A stretch of DNA of 64,000 nucleotides. Origin: an uncultured Cryomorphaceae bacterium. GTDB taxonomy: Bacteria > Bacteroidota > Bacteroidia > Flavobacteriales > Schleiferiaceae. Below, piece by piece: positions 27,887-36,600 of this stretch. Under the pieces are notes generated by a model. That model was not told the origin of the DNA, searched no databases, and saw only the letters and a program-made list of their open reading frames with translations. Position numbers and translations under genes: made by a program. Where the stretch lies: contig CAJWFD010000005.1 in the NCBI GenBank assembly GCA_913031435.1, forward strand, positions 1 through 64,000, given 5' to 3'. Within the stretch, counting starts at the first letter, position 1. Each line of letters opens with the position of its first letter.

Positions 27887-28294
27887 GTGGAACAACGAGA
27901 TACCCTACTAAAAGGGGTTAGGCCAGAAATAAAGTCCATTAATAAGACAGCGCAAGCTCTCGATATAGAAATGTTCCAAAATAGGACGTTAAGACCTATT
28001 TTAAAATTTCAAAATGACCTATTGCTGGCGATATACAAACAATATATTGCTCAATACAAGGATGCGTTTTACGAATTAAACGAGCTCAAGAAACCCGATT
28101 ACATCAATCATTCATTAAAAGCAAACCATGCCTTCAGAAATCTCATGATCGGTACTGTGATCGGGCTATTTTCCGCAGAGGAATATCTTAGTTATGCACC
28201 GCAATCTTCTGTTATCAATAAGCGTATAATCTCTATGCTGGTCCAGCGCTTCCAGGACCAATTACCTCTATTAAACCAAAGGTTCTCCGTTTAG
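27887..28294 (+). CDS. Conserved hypothetical protein
   Basis: A 135-residue, mostly helical soluble protein starting with GTG at 27887. No catalytic motif or membrane segment is visible. The pattern (FQNRTLRPILKFQNDLL, then HAFRNLMIGTVIGLFSAEE) resembles a small family found across Bacteroidota, sometimes labelled 'glyoxalase' without good reason. Its stop overlaps the convergent DUF2461 gene by 24 bases. A possible TATAAATA box (27871-27878) preceded by a TTGACC lies just upstream. Function unknown. Confidence 0.65.
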   Translation: MEQRDTLLKGVRPEIKSINKTAQALDIEMFQNRTLRPILKFQNDLLLAIYKQYIAQYKDAFYELNELKKPDYINHSLKANHAFRNLMIGTVIGLFSAEEYLSYAPQSSVINKRIISMLVQRFQDQLPLLNQRFSV

Positions 28295-28942
28295 GTCTGT
28301 AGTTAATACGTCCGACATAAAGTCCACAAATGGCCGAACAACCTGCAGAGCACTATTTACAAGTCCTGAGAAATCATCTTTCTCAACTTCATGGTCTTCA
28401 AAGTGAATCATGAACAAAAACTGCTTCTTTCTAATCAGATCGATCTCTGGATGATTCTTATCGAAAGCCCTAGGCGCTGATTTTAATTCATCACCTACTA
28501 ATTCTCCCCATGTGTTTTTAAAAGAGGGCTGGCTAATAATGTCTCTAAATTCATCACCTGACACTGCTAATTCCTGGCGAATACGCAATAAATCTTTTGG
28601 CTCAGGTCCCCAAAAACCACACGCCAAAAAACAATTACCTGGAGAGATTTGCAGATAGTAGCTGCCTCTAAATTTTGGCTGCGAACGATGAAAAGCAATG
28701 CCGAAATTTGTTTTATAGGGTGTTTTGTTTTTCGAAAAACGGACATCTCTATAAATGCGCATAAGCTTCCATCGTTCCAAAGAATCGTGAAGACTGATTT
28801 GATCAAATAACTGTGCGCAGAATTCCTTAACCTCTACTTCAAGCGCTTTAAAGTGCGGCTTGTGTTGCTCAAACCATGTTCTATTATTGTTCTCTTTGAG
28901 GCTGCTTAAAAAATCGAAAACTTTGTGGTTGATGCCATTCAT
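28271..28942 (-). CDS. DUF2461 family protein
   Basis: A 223-residue soluble protein with the DUF2461 (TIGR02453) signature: FDFLSSLKENNNRTWFEQHK at the start, RIYRDVRFSKNKTPYKTNFG (about residues 62-81), and YYLQISPGNCFLACGFWGP (about 95-113). The family is widespread and uncharacterised; residues RDVRFSKNKTPYK are nearly invariant. Length is normal. The start is the ATG at 28942. It ends within the convergent small gene. Probably its own unit or together with the lipoprotein gene 28 bases upstream. Confidence 0.9.
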   Translation of the reverse strand: MNGINHKVFDFLSSLKENNNRTWFEQHKPHFKALEVEVKEFCAQLFDQISLHDSLERWKLMRIYRDVRFSKNKTPYKTNFGIAFHRSQPKFRGSYYLQISPGNCFLACGFWGPEPKDLLRIRQELAVSGDEFRDIISQPSFKNTWGELVGDELKSAPRAFDKNHPEIDLIRKKQFLFMIHFEDHEVEKDDFSGLVNSALQVVRPFVDFMSDVLTTDLNGEPLV

Positions 28943-28970
28943 TTCCTAAAGGTGTTTTTGGCTTTACTTA

Positions 28971-29777
28971 TTATGGAAATAATGAAACAATTTTTTGCTT
29001 ATTCGGAATGGATAGAACCTTCTCAACATAATCTTTATAGAGTTGGTGTCCAAGTGGAAGTTGAGCATCGATTTCTTCTGGGGTACCAATAATGAACTCT
29101 TCATTACCAGACATTCCATCCATGCTTTTATCGGTAATACCAAAATAGTTCCACTCTGCTAAAATTAACCAATAGGCATACTCCTGTGTTGTGATTTTAT
29201 TATAAAGATCATTATCATCCTTCAAATCGTCGTAACTAGAAACATCATAAATCCCTTTATCAATAGCTTCATGCATAGCCAATGATATAGCCGAATAAGA
29301 GTCATTATAATCCCAATCGTTAGGATAGGCCAAATAGAAAACAACATTTGTAACGGTATGTAAAAGGTGTTCAATTACCTCGCCTATTTGACCATCATCA
29401 GCAGAGTTCTTTTCCCAAATATAATCAGTTACATTACCATGATAAGGTAACGGCGGCTCACCTGAATCAAAATTTGAATTGTTCGCCATACCATCAACCC
29501 CAACTCGCTGATAAACGTACTCGTCCTGGGATGTAGACAAATAGCGTGAACGCATCGTTGAATCAATGTTTGAGTTATCATTGAACATTTCTTCATAGGC
29601 CTCACCGACATTATTCAGGAAGCTTGTACTCACTTCTTCTCTGGCGAATATCCGTAGCTTTTTCGCATCAATATAACTAGGGAAATCTTCTTCAGAGCTT
29701 GACTTACATCCCGTATTTAAAAAGGGAAGTACCAATAAAACTAAAAAGGCTTTTTTAATTATTTCTATTCTTTTCAT
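28971..29777 (-). CDS. Hypothetical lipoprotein with EHxxH motif
   Basis: A 268-residue lipoprotein: basic start, hydrophobic core and lipobox LPFLNTGCKSSSEED (cysteine 24). The mature part is acidic and helical. It contains GEVIEHLLHTVTNVVFYLAYP (about 131-151), where EHLLH could bind a metal, followed by AISLAMHEAIDKGIYDVSSY and EYAYWLILAEWNYFGI. No standard zincin motif (HExxH) is present, and I know no named family. The aromatic and histidine-rich centre suggests an enzyme or metal-binding role, but that is a guess. The flank upstream holds a terminator and a tRNA gene. Confidence 0.6.
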   Translation of the reverse strand: MKRIEIIKKAFLVLLVLPFLNTGCKSSSEEDFPSYIDAKKLRIFAREEVSTSFLNNVGEAYEEMFNDNSNIDSTMRSRYLSTSQDEYVYQRVGVDGMANNSNFDSGEPPLPYHGNVTDYIWEKNSADDGQIGEVIEHLLHTVTNVVFYLAYPNDWDYNDSYSAISLAMHEAIDKGIYDVSSYDDLKDDNDLYNKITTQEYAYWLILAEWNYFGITDKSMDGMSGNEEFIIGTPEEIDAQLPLGHQLYKDYVEKVLSIPNKQKIVSLFP

Positions 29778-29837
29778 AAAAACAAATCTACTTTTTTTGT
29801 GACTAAGGATTTGTAGTCGTAGAATACTTTATACCAA

Positions 29838-29878
29838 AAAACCCTAATACACTTATTACTAGTGTATTAGGGTTTTTT
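29838..29878. terminator. Bidirectional terminator between tRNA-Ala and the lipoprotein gene
   Basis: AACCCTAATACACT and AGTGTATTAGGGTT form a 14-base stem around a short TATT-type loop with A-run and T-run flanks. On the minus strand it lies just after the tRNA 3' end and would end the tRNA transcript. Confidence 0.88.
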
Positions 29879-29882
29879 CTTG

Positions 29883-29956
29883 TGGAGAAGATGGGATTCG
29901 AACCCACGACCTCTTGACTGCCAGTCAAGCGCTCTAGCCAACTGAGCTACATCCCC
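29883..29956 (-). tRNA. tRNA-Ala(GGC)
   Basis: A 74-base cloverleaf. The acceptor is GGGGATG/CTTCTCC, which includes the G3-U70 alanine identity pair and one U-U mismatch at 6-67. The D arm is GCTC...GAGC and the anticodon arm is CTTGA-CTGGCAG-TCAAG with anticodon GGC. The T arm is GTGGG-TTCGAAT-CCCAT, with discriminator A. The 3' CCA is not encoded. A -7 box lies 10 bases upstream and a terminator directly downstream. Confidence 0.95.
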
Positions 29957-29965
29957 AATGGATGG

Positions 29966-30000
29966 CAAATATATGCTCTAGATTATTTATTAATACAAAA
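29966..30000 (-). promoter_or_regulatory. Promoter of tRNA-Ala
   Basis: On the minus strand TATATTTG (29966-29973) is an exact -7 match located 9 bases before the mature tRNA 5' end. A TTTTG ending at 29996 gives a spacing of 22, slightly longer than the usual 19. Confidence 0.55.
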
Positions 30001-30080
30001 ACTCCGTGTTTGTATTCGTGGATTCAAAAATGATTATGACTGAATACTTTTTCTTGAGGGATCCATATGAAAATTCAGAT

Positions 30081-31475
30081 TTATTCCTCCGGTGAAGATG
30101 ATTCTTCCGAAGAAATAGGTTTTTTAGTATTTGGAAGCGCATCAAATATTTGTTGATATTTTGAAGGCTCTCTTTTCTTCTTAGGTGTGTCGTTAGGAAC
30201 AGCACCTTCTGGCCTTGGTGTGCGTTCTGGATGTTCCCTTCTTGGCTTTTTATCCTTATTAGCTCTATCTGAAATTTTATTATGTTCGCCTTTCTTGCGA
30301 GGTGCTCTTCCACCTTTACTAGACTCGCCCCATTGTGGACCTTCTCCAATTTCAGCAGGCGGTTGTTCCTTCTCTAAAACACGGTCAATGAGCTGTTCAA
30401 TTTTACCAAACTTAAACATGTCATCAGGACATACTAAGGTAACCGCCATTCCCTTTGATTTAGCACGAGCAGTACGGCCTATACGGTGTACATAATCTTC
30501 TGCATCTCCAGGAACATCAAAGTTAATTACTAAGTCAATCCCCTTAATATCGATACCACGGCTCATGACGTCGGTTGCTACCATAACACGGATTTTTCCG
30601 CTTCTGAAATCTCTTAGCGCCAACTCACGCGCTTGCTGCTCGTAATCAGAACTAATGCCCTGACATGCATAGCCTTTCTGTAGTAGTTTCCGAGCAAGAC
30701 TTTCTACTTTCTTCTTTGTAGAACAGAAGATAATGATCGCCTTGAAATCATCCTTATCCCGAAGAACACTATGAACTATTCCGATTTTCTGCTCCTCAAA
30801 AGCTAATATTACTTTTTGGGTTACCCCTTCCGCAGGCTTTGATATCGCCACCGATATCTCCTCAGGGTTTTTTAGAATCTCCTTCGCAAGATTTCGGATT
30901 TTCGGAGCCATCGTAGCGGAGAACATCAGACTCTGACGCTCCTCTGGAATTTCAGCAATAATCTTGATGATGTCGTCAAAAAATCCAATGTCTAACATTC
31001 GATCTGCTTCATCTAAAATAAGATGCTTGACCGTATCAAACTTTACATATCCACGTGCAATGTGAGCAAGTAACCTACCTGGCGTGGCAACTATTACATC
31101 TGCGCCACCTTTAAGGGCGTCTGACTCAGCTTCCCAGCTAACACCGTCACCGCCGCCATAAACAGCAAAACATGAAGCATTTGTGAAGTACGCTATCCCT
31201 TGTATCTCTTGGTCAATTTGTATAGCTAACTCGCGCGTGGGGCACAGAATTAATACCTGTACACCTTCGCTGGGCGTTTCGGATAATTGATTTAATGTCG
31301 GCAAGACAAATGCCGCTGTTTTTCCTGTGCCTGTTTGAGCACATCCGATAAGATCTTTTCCAGAAAGTATATATGGAATTGCTTTTTCCTGAATCTCAGT
31401 CGCCTCCTCAAAGTTCATATGGAACAGGGCGTCTAGTAGTGTTTCGTTCAGGCCGAAATCTTTGAATTTCATCAT
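30081..31475 (-). CDS. DEAD-box ATP-dependent RNA helicase
   Basis: A 464-residue RNA helicase of the RhlE/DeaD group that unwinds RNA duplexes, probably in ribosome assembly or cold adaptation. In order: Q-motif region MKFKDFGLNETLLDAL, motif I AQTGTGKTAAF, Ia PTRELAIQ, II LDEADRML, III SAT, then RGIDIKGIDLVINFDVP and HRIGRTARA. The C-terminal 85 residues are a disordered, strongly basic then Ser/Glu-rich tail (GRAPRKKGEHNK, SSEESSSPEE) that likely adds RNA binding. The ATG at 31475 directly abuts the stop of the YceI gene, so it is the third gene of a dxs-like/YceI/helicase operon. Confidence 0.95.
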   Translation of the reverse strand: MMKFKDFGLNETLLDALFHMNFEEATEIQEKAIPYILSGKDLIGCAQTGTGKTAAFVLPTLNQLSETPSEGVQVLILCPTRELAIQIDQEIQGIAYFTNASCFAVYGGGDGVSWEAESDALKGGADVIVATPGRLLAHIARGYVKFDTVKHLILDEADRMLDIGFFDDIIKIIAEIPEERQSLMFSATMAPKIRNLAKEILKNPEEISVAISKPAEGVTQKVILAFEEQKIGIVHSVLRDKDDFKAIIIFCSTKKKVESLARKLLQKGYACQGISSDYEQQARELALRDFRSGKIRVMVATDVMSRGIDIKGIDLVINFDVPGDAEDYVHRIGRTARAKSKGMAVTLVCPDDMFKFGKIEQLIDRVLEKEQPPAEIGEGPQWGESSKGGRAPRKKGEHNKISDRANKDKKPRREHPERTPRPEGAVPNDTPKKKREPSKYQQIFDALPNTKKPISSEESSSPEE

Positions 31476-32012
31476 TTATTGTAGGTGTATGTCTACCTGT
31501 ACCTCAATGTTTTGCGAGATAGTGAAATTAGGATAGCCTTCTCCGAGGCCCCAAAGTTCTCTATCGATGGTAAAGGTTCCTTTCAAAAGACCGTTGTTTT
31601 GCTCAACGAGTTCGAGCTGGAGCGGTTTTGAAAGTCCACGCAAGGTAAGATTACCTGCTAGTTTATAAGTTGTTAAGCCAGAGGATTTTCCAACAAATAT
31701 TACGCTCGAAGCTTTAAAGCATACTAAAGGTGTTTTCGCAGTGTTGAAGAATTCTTTTTCTACACGCAAGCTCTCGTCACGACCTTTACTACCTGTGTCA
31801 ACCGTGTTTGCGTCAAGACAGCCCTGTATTGCAACAAGGATTCCATCATCATAGGTCGCAAATCCGGTTGGATTACCCATGGTCCCTGTTACTGTTTTAA
31901 AGGTTAAACTCTTTAATTCAAACGAAGCAGTGCTCTCCAAAGTGAAAGATCTTACTTGTGAAAAGCCACAAACATGAATGAGGAGTGATAGAAGTACAAA
32001 TTTATTTTTCAT
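31476..32012 (-). CDS. YceI family periplasmic protein
   Basis: A 178-residue secreted protein with a signal peptide (MKNKFVLLSLLIHVCGFSQ) and a YceI lipocalin-like barrel: FTLESTASFELKSLTFKTVTG, then FNTAKTPLVCFKAS, LAGNLTLRGLSKPLQLEL and FTIDRELWGLG. YceI-fold proteins bind long hydrophobic molecules; the founding structure held a polyisoprenoid. That is notable because the gene lies 3 bases after the end of the DXS-like gene of isoprenoid precursor synthesis. It is directly followed by a helicase gene. Confidence 0.9.
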   Translation of the reverse strand: MKNKFVLLSLLIHVCGFSQVRSFTLESTASFELKSLTFKTVTGTMGNPTGFATYDDGILVAIQGCLDANTVDTGSKGRDESLRVEKEFFNTAKTPLVCFKASSVIFVGKSSGLTTYKLAGNLTLRGLSKPLQLELVEQNNGLLKGTFTIDRELWGLGEGYPNFTISQNIEVQVDIHLQ

Positions 32013-32015
32013 AGT

Positions 32016-33611
32016 CTAATAGCTAGGACCCTTTTCTGAGGGTATAAGGCGTGTCTCCTTTAAAAGTTCTTGACGTGAACCATGTTCTGTAAAAACATCA
32101 TCGATTTTACGTATCACTAATTTCAAGTCTAAATCAGTTTGAGCAATTTCCATAGCTACCGTGCCAGACAAGCCTCCTACCCCAATAGATTCTTCCAGTA
32201 CCACAATAGTTTGATATCGTCCGAGCATGCGCTTCACCTCTGTTGGTAGCGGCTTAACCTGACCTACATGAATATGATCCATGGCTCCCACCTCCGCAAA
32301 GGTACTTAGCACACCACTACTCAATAGTAACGTATGGCTATGTGCCTGCTTTAAAATCCGGTACTCCATAAAATCTACGGATGAGTCGCAACTAGTTCTA
32401 GCCTTAGGATACCTTATAAATAATGGGCCTATTAGCTCTGCTTGTATTTCCGATGCCCTGCGCAACATGGCCTGTAACTCAGATCCATTCATTGGATTCC
32501 AAACCGTCACGTTAGGTATATCTAAGAGAAATCCCTGGTCAAATACCCCATGGTGCGTAGGTCCATCTGAACCAACAAATCCAGCTCTATCCACCAAAAA
32601 AACTACGGGTAGTTCTTGCAGGGCGATGTCATGAATCACTTGGTCAATAGCACGCTGAAGAAACGTACTGTAAATGTGTACCCAAGCCTTTCCACCAGCT
32701 GCGGCAATTCCAGCAGCTGTGGTCACTGTATGTGGCTCGTTGATGCCCGTATCATGGAGTTGCTGCGGATACTTTTCGCGAAGTGGCGCAAAGCCACTTC
32801 CTGCGAACATGGCTGGACTTAGAATCTGAAGTTCAGGATGAGCCGCTAAAATCAAACTCATTTCCTCTGCCGCCCACCACTGAAAAGTAGTTCCTGGCTT
32901 GTAAGACTTAGGAGGACTGAGGTCAGGACGGGTAGTTTTAACATGTATAACTCGCTTTCCACCGAGCGTCAATGCCTGTTGTAATTGTGCTACTAAAGCT
33001 GTAACGTCATTTCCATCTTCGCAAAGATGGTACTCCCATCCAAGACTTTTAAAATAAGCTTGGTAATTCTGATGGTTGTGTAATACACCGATCGTTTGAT
33101 CTATACTTCCATTGTTGTCGTTTAGAATCACCAAGGCATTTGTATCTATGGTCCCTAAGTGATTGAGGGCCTCAAAAGTCTGGCCGCCGGTAAAAGAACC
33201 ATCTCCAACCACAGCTATCCTATGACGCTTATGTTTTTTAATAGCATCTGCCATACAAACACCGGCCAACGCACTGATACTCGTTGAGGCATGTCCTGCG
33301 CCAAAAAAGTCAAATGGACTCTCTGCACGATTAAGAAATCCTGAAATACCGCCACGTGTACGCTGGTGGTCTAGAGACTTAATACGACCTGTAAGGGCTT
33401 TGTGGATGTATCCCTGGTGGCCTACGTCCCAGATAAGCACATCCTCTGGAGTATTTAGCACATAGTGCAAGGCCACGGTTAATTCCGCTACGGCCAAGGA
33501 AGATTCAAGGTGTGGTATTTTTTCTTTGACGCGCAGTAGGACCTCAGATTTAACCTCTTGGGTGAAGTCTTGAAGTTCATGTAGTTCTAATGCGCGAAGG
33601 GCTTTGATCAT
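32016..33611 (-). CDS. DXS-like 1-deoxy-D-xylulose-5-phosphate synthase, short and divergent
   Basis: A 531-residue ThDP enzyme of the DXS/transketolase type, clearly shorter than usual DXS (about 600-640). Shared motifs are IWDVGHQGYIHKALTGR, GAGHASTSISALAG, the ThDP/Mg site VVGDGSFTGG...ILNDNNGSID, YSTFLQRAIDQVIHD and DRAGFVGSDGPTHHGVFD. The N-terminal active-site histidine (IPHLESSL) is kept. Differences from classical DXS: the catalytic AEQHAVT is NEPHTVT (Glu kept, Gln to Pro), the linker after NDN is about 45 residues shorter, and the GPxDGHD segment reads LCEDGND. It may still make DXP from pyruvate and glyceraldehyde-3-phosphate, or have a changed substrate. First gene of a three-gene operon. 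Confidence 0.82.
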   Translation of the reverse strand: MIKALRALELHELQDFTQEVKSEVLLRVKEKIPHLESSLAVAELTVALHYVLNTPEDVLIWDVGHQGYIHKALTGRIKSLDHQRTRGGISGFLNRAESPFDFFGAGHASTSISALAGVCMADAIKKHKRHRIAVVGDGSFTGGQTFEALNHLGTIDTNALVILNDNNGSIDQTIGVLHNHQNYQAYFKSLGWEYHLCEDGNDVTALVAQLQQALTLGGKRVIHVKTTRPDLSPPKSYKPGTTFQWWAAEEMSLILAAHPELQILSPAMFAGSGFAPLREKYPQQLHDTGINEPHTVTTAAGIAAAGGKAWVHIYSTFLQRAIDQVIHDIALQELPVVFLVDRAGFVGSDGPTHHGVFDQGFLLDIPNVTVWNPMNGSELQAMLRRASEIQAELIGPLFIRYPKARTSCDSSVDFMEYRILKQAHSHTLLLSSGVLSTFAEVGAMDHIHVGQVKPLPTEVKRMLGRYQTIVVLEESIGVGGLSGTVAMEIAQTDLDLKLVIRKIDDVFTEHGSRQELLKETRLIPSEKGPSY

Positions 33612-33631
33612 TTTGCAAAATTAGCGCAAAT

Positions 33632-33664
33632 AAAAACCCGCGACGCTATGCGTCGTGGGTTTTT
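33632..33664. terminator. Bidirectional-looking terminator after the RND operon
   Basis: AAAAACCCGCGACGC-TATG-CGTCGTGGGTTTTT is a hairpin with one G-T/A-C imperfect pair and A/T flanks. On the minus strand it lies about 30 bases beyond the RND stop codon and ends the efflux operon before the DXS-like gene. Confidence 0.88.
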
Positions 33665-33692
33665 GAATTCTAGTTTTTTACGACCAATCAAC

Positions 33693-36600
33693 TTATGCGA
33701 AAAGTCGTGCCATGAACCGCTGTATACTCTCAAAAAGGAAGTACATCACGGGGACAATAACAAGGGTGAGGAATGTTGCAAAGGTCAATCCAAAGATGAC
33801 TGTCCACGACATTGGACCCCAGAACACCACGTTATCTCCACCAAAGAAGATATGTGGATTGTTTTCGCTAAATAAGGTGTAGAAGTTGATGTTCATCCCC
33901 GTAGCTAATGGAATCAATCCCAATATGGTCGTGATGGCGGTTAACAATACGGGGCGCAAACGAGTACGTCCAGCTTCTACAATAGTATCGATCAAGATCG
34001 GTACAGGTAATTTATCCTTTTCATCCAGACCTAATTCGGCAAGCTTACGCGAGGAAAGCTGTTTGATGAAGTCAATCAATACAATGGCGTTATTTACCAC
34101 AATACCCGCCAGCGATATAATACCGATCATCGTCATCATAATCACGAACTCCATTCGGAAAATAACTAACCCCAAGAAGACTCCGATCAAGGAGAACACC
34201 ACGGTTACAAGGATGATAAAGGGAGTAGAAGCTGAGTTGAATTGGCTTACTAAAATCAAGAAGATCAAGAATACCGCCATTAGTAGTGCGCCAGAAAGGA
34301 AATCAAGTTCTTTAGCTTGCTCCTCTTGCTCACCGGTAAAGTCCACGCTGATGTCCTGTGGAAGGTCGTAACCGGCCATCGCTACTTTTATAGCGTCCAC
34401 TGTTTCTGTTGGATTAGCTCCTTCCAATAGATTGGATTGAATAGAAATCACGCGTTTTAAATCCTTGCGTTTCACGGAGGAGAACGTAGATGTTTTTTTA
34501 GCCTTAGCTACTGCCGAGATCGGGACTTGCTTGATTTTTCCACTGGCCTGGTCACGGAAGGTGATTTTCTGATTCATCAAGTCCTCGACATTGTAACGAT
34601 ATTGGTCACTCATCCGAATATTAATGGGATAATCATCTTCACCGTTTTTAAAACGCGAAACTTCCTTACCGAACAAAGCGGTACGCATCGCATCCCCGAT
34701 TTGTGCAGAGCTTAAGCCTAAGGCCCTTGCTTTGACACGGTCTACCGTGATCGGCATTTCAGGTTTTCCGGTTTCTACATCTAGTTTCAATTCCTCAATT
34801 CCTGCAATACTTTGGTTGTTAATGAAGGCTTTGATACCATCCGCAACCTCAACCAATTGGTAGTAATCATTACCGCTGACCTCAATATTTACTGGGGGGC
34901 CTGTTGGGGGTCCATTGCTGTCTTTTGCTACTGAAATAACCACGCCAGGGTAATCGCTGAGGGTCGCGCGAATCTTTTTCAATACATCAGAAGAATTCAC
35001 ACGGTTACCCTCCGTATCTACTCGATCTGAGAACTTATAAAAAGCCACTGTGATTTTTGCTTTGTTCGGTGTCTGTGCCATAGATGGCCCCGCGTTAGGA
35101 TCACTCGTTCCTTCACCAACCTGAGCAATAACCGATTCTACCATGTAGTTCTGCTGCACACCGTTGACATCGACATAGTTGTATTCACTTACAATCTCCA
35201 TGACCTCTTTTTCAAGCTCCAGGGTTACTTCGTTGGTTTGCGCTATGTCGGTACCAATTGGCATCTGGATATAGACCATCGCCTGGTTCGGCATGTTTTC
35301 TGGAAAGAACAGTGTCTTTGGAGGAAAAGCTCCGAGAAGTATCCCTGAGAAAATAAGTAGGGCAAATGTCCCCGCAAAAAACAGGATGGGCTTTTTGCCT
35401 GATAAAGCATAGGCTAAAACAGATTTATAACTGTTCTCTAGAGATGGAAGCAAAATGGTCTGAAACCACTTGGTTGAAGGAACCACGAAATAGGTATAAA
35501 TCAGTGCGAAAGAACCGGAGTAAATAAACAGATTACCCCAAGCCATTTTACCAGCACCATAGGCAATCACTACACCTAAAACTATAGCTAAAATGCTGTA
35601 GATAGCTACCCTTTTTTTATTTAAGGGAGCCTCTTCTACTTTCATAAGTGCCGCTGTTAATCCTGGATTAATCACCAGTGCCACGAACAAAGAAGACGAC
35701 AGAACGGTAATTAACGTCAACGGTAAGTACTTCATGAATTCCCCGAAGAGACCCGGCCAGAAAGCTAAGGGCAGGAATGCCGCTAAGGTGGTTGCTGTAG
35801 AGGCTATAATTGGCATAGCCACTTCGCCCGCACCCAACTTCGCCGCAGTAATACGGTCGTAGCCTTCATCCATGAATCGGTAGATATTCTCTACCACAAC
35901 AATTCCGTTATCTACTAACATGCCTAAAGCCAAAACCAAGGCAAAAAGAACAATCGTATTTAAAGTTACTCCCAAGGCATTGAGAATTACAAAACTCATG
36001 AGCATAGACATTGGAATAGCAATCCCAACAAAAAGTGCATTGCGCAATCCCAAGAAAAACATCAAGACAATAACCACGAGAAGCATTCCAAAAATAATCG
36101 AGTTTTCAAGATCCGCTACTTGTGTTTTCGTTTGCTCAGAAGTATCGTTCGTTACAGATATGTTGAGGTTGTCTGGGAAATAGCTTTCCTGCGCCTCTGC
36201 TAATATTTGAGCAATCTTTTCAGAAACAATAATCTGATTTTCACCCGAACGCTTAAATACGTCTAACATCACTACAGAAGAACCGTACTGGCGAGCATAG
36301 GATTGACGCTCTACCTCATCAAATTCAATCTCTGCCACGTCGCCTAAACGAACGAGCATCATCTTTTCACTCTTTATAATCACATTGCGCAGTTCATCTA
36401 AATCACGAATTTCTCCGACCACGCGGACGTTGCGTCGGTAACCGTCTACAAGAAGGTTTCCCCCGGAAATGGTCATGTTTTCATTCTGAATAGCCCCTGC
36501 GATATCGTTAAACCCAAGCTGCATACTCTCCAACTTTTTGTTGTCAACAAGGATTCGCAACTCTTTATCGTCAATACCGCGGATGTCTACTTTTGAGATT

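Noticed and set aside
29992-30016. Inverted repeat AATACAAA / TTTGTATT near the helicase 3' end, a possible terminator
   Set aside because: The stem is A/T-rich with no clear T-run and it overlaps the probable -33 region of the tRNA promoter; support is too weak.
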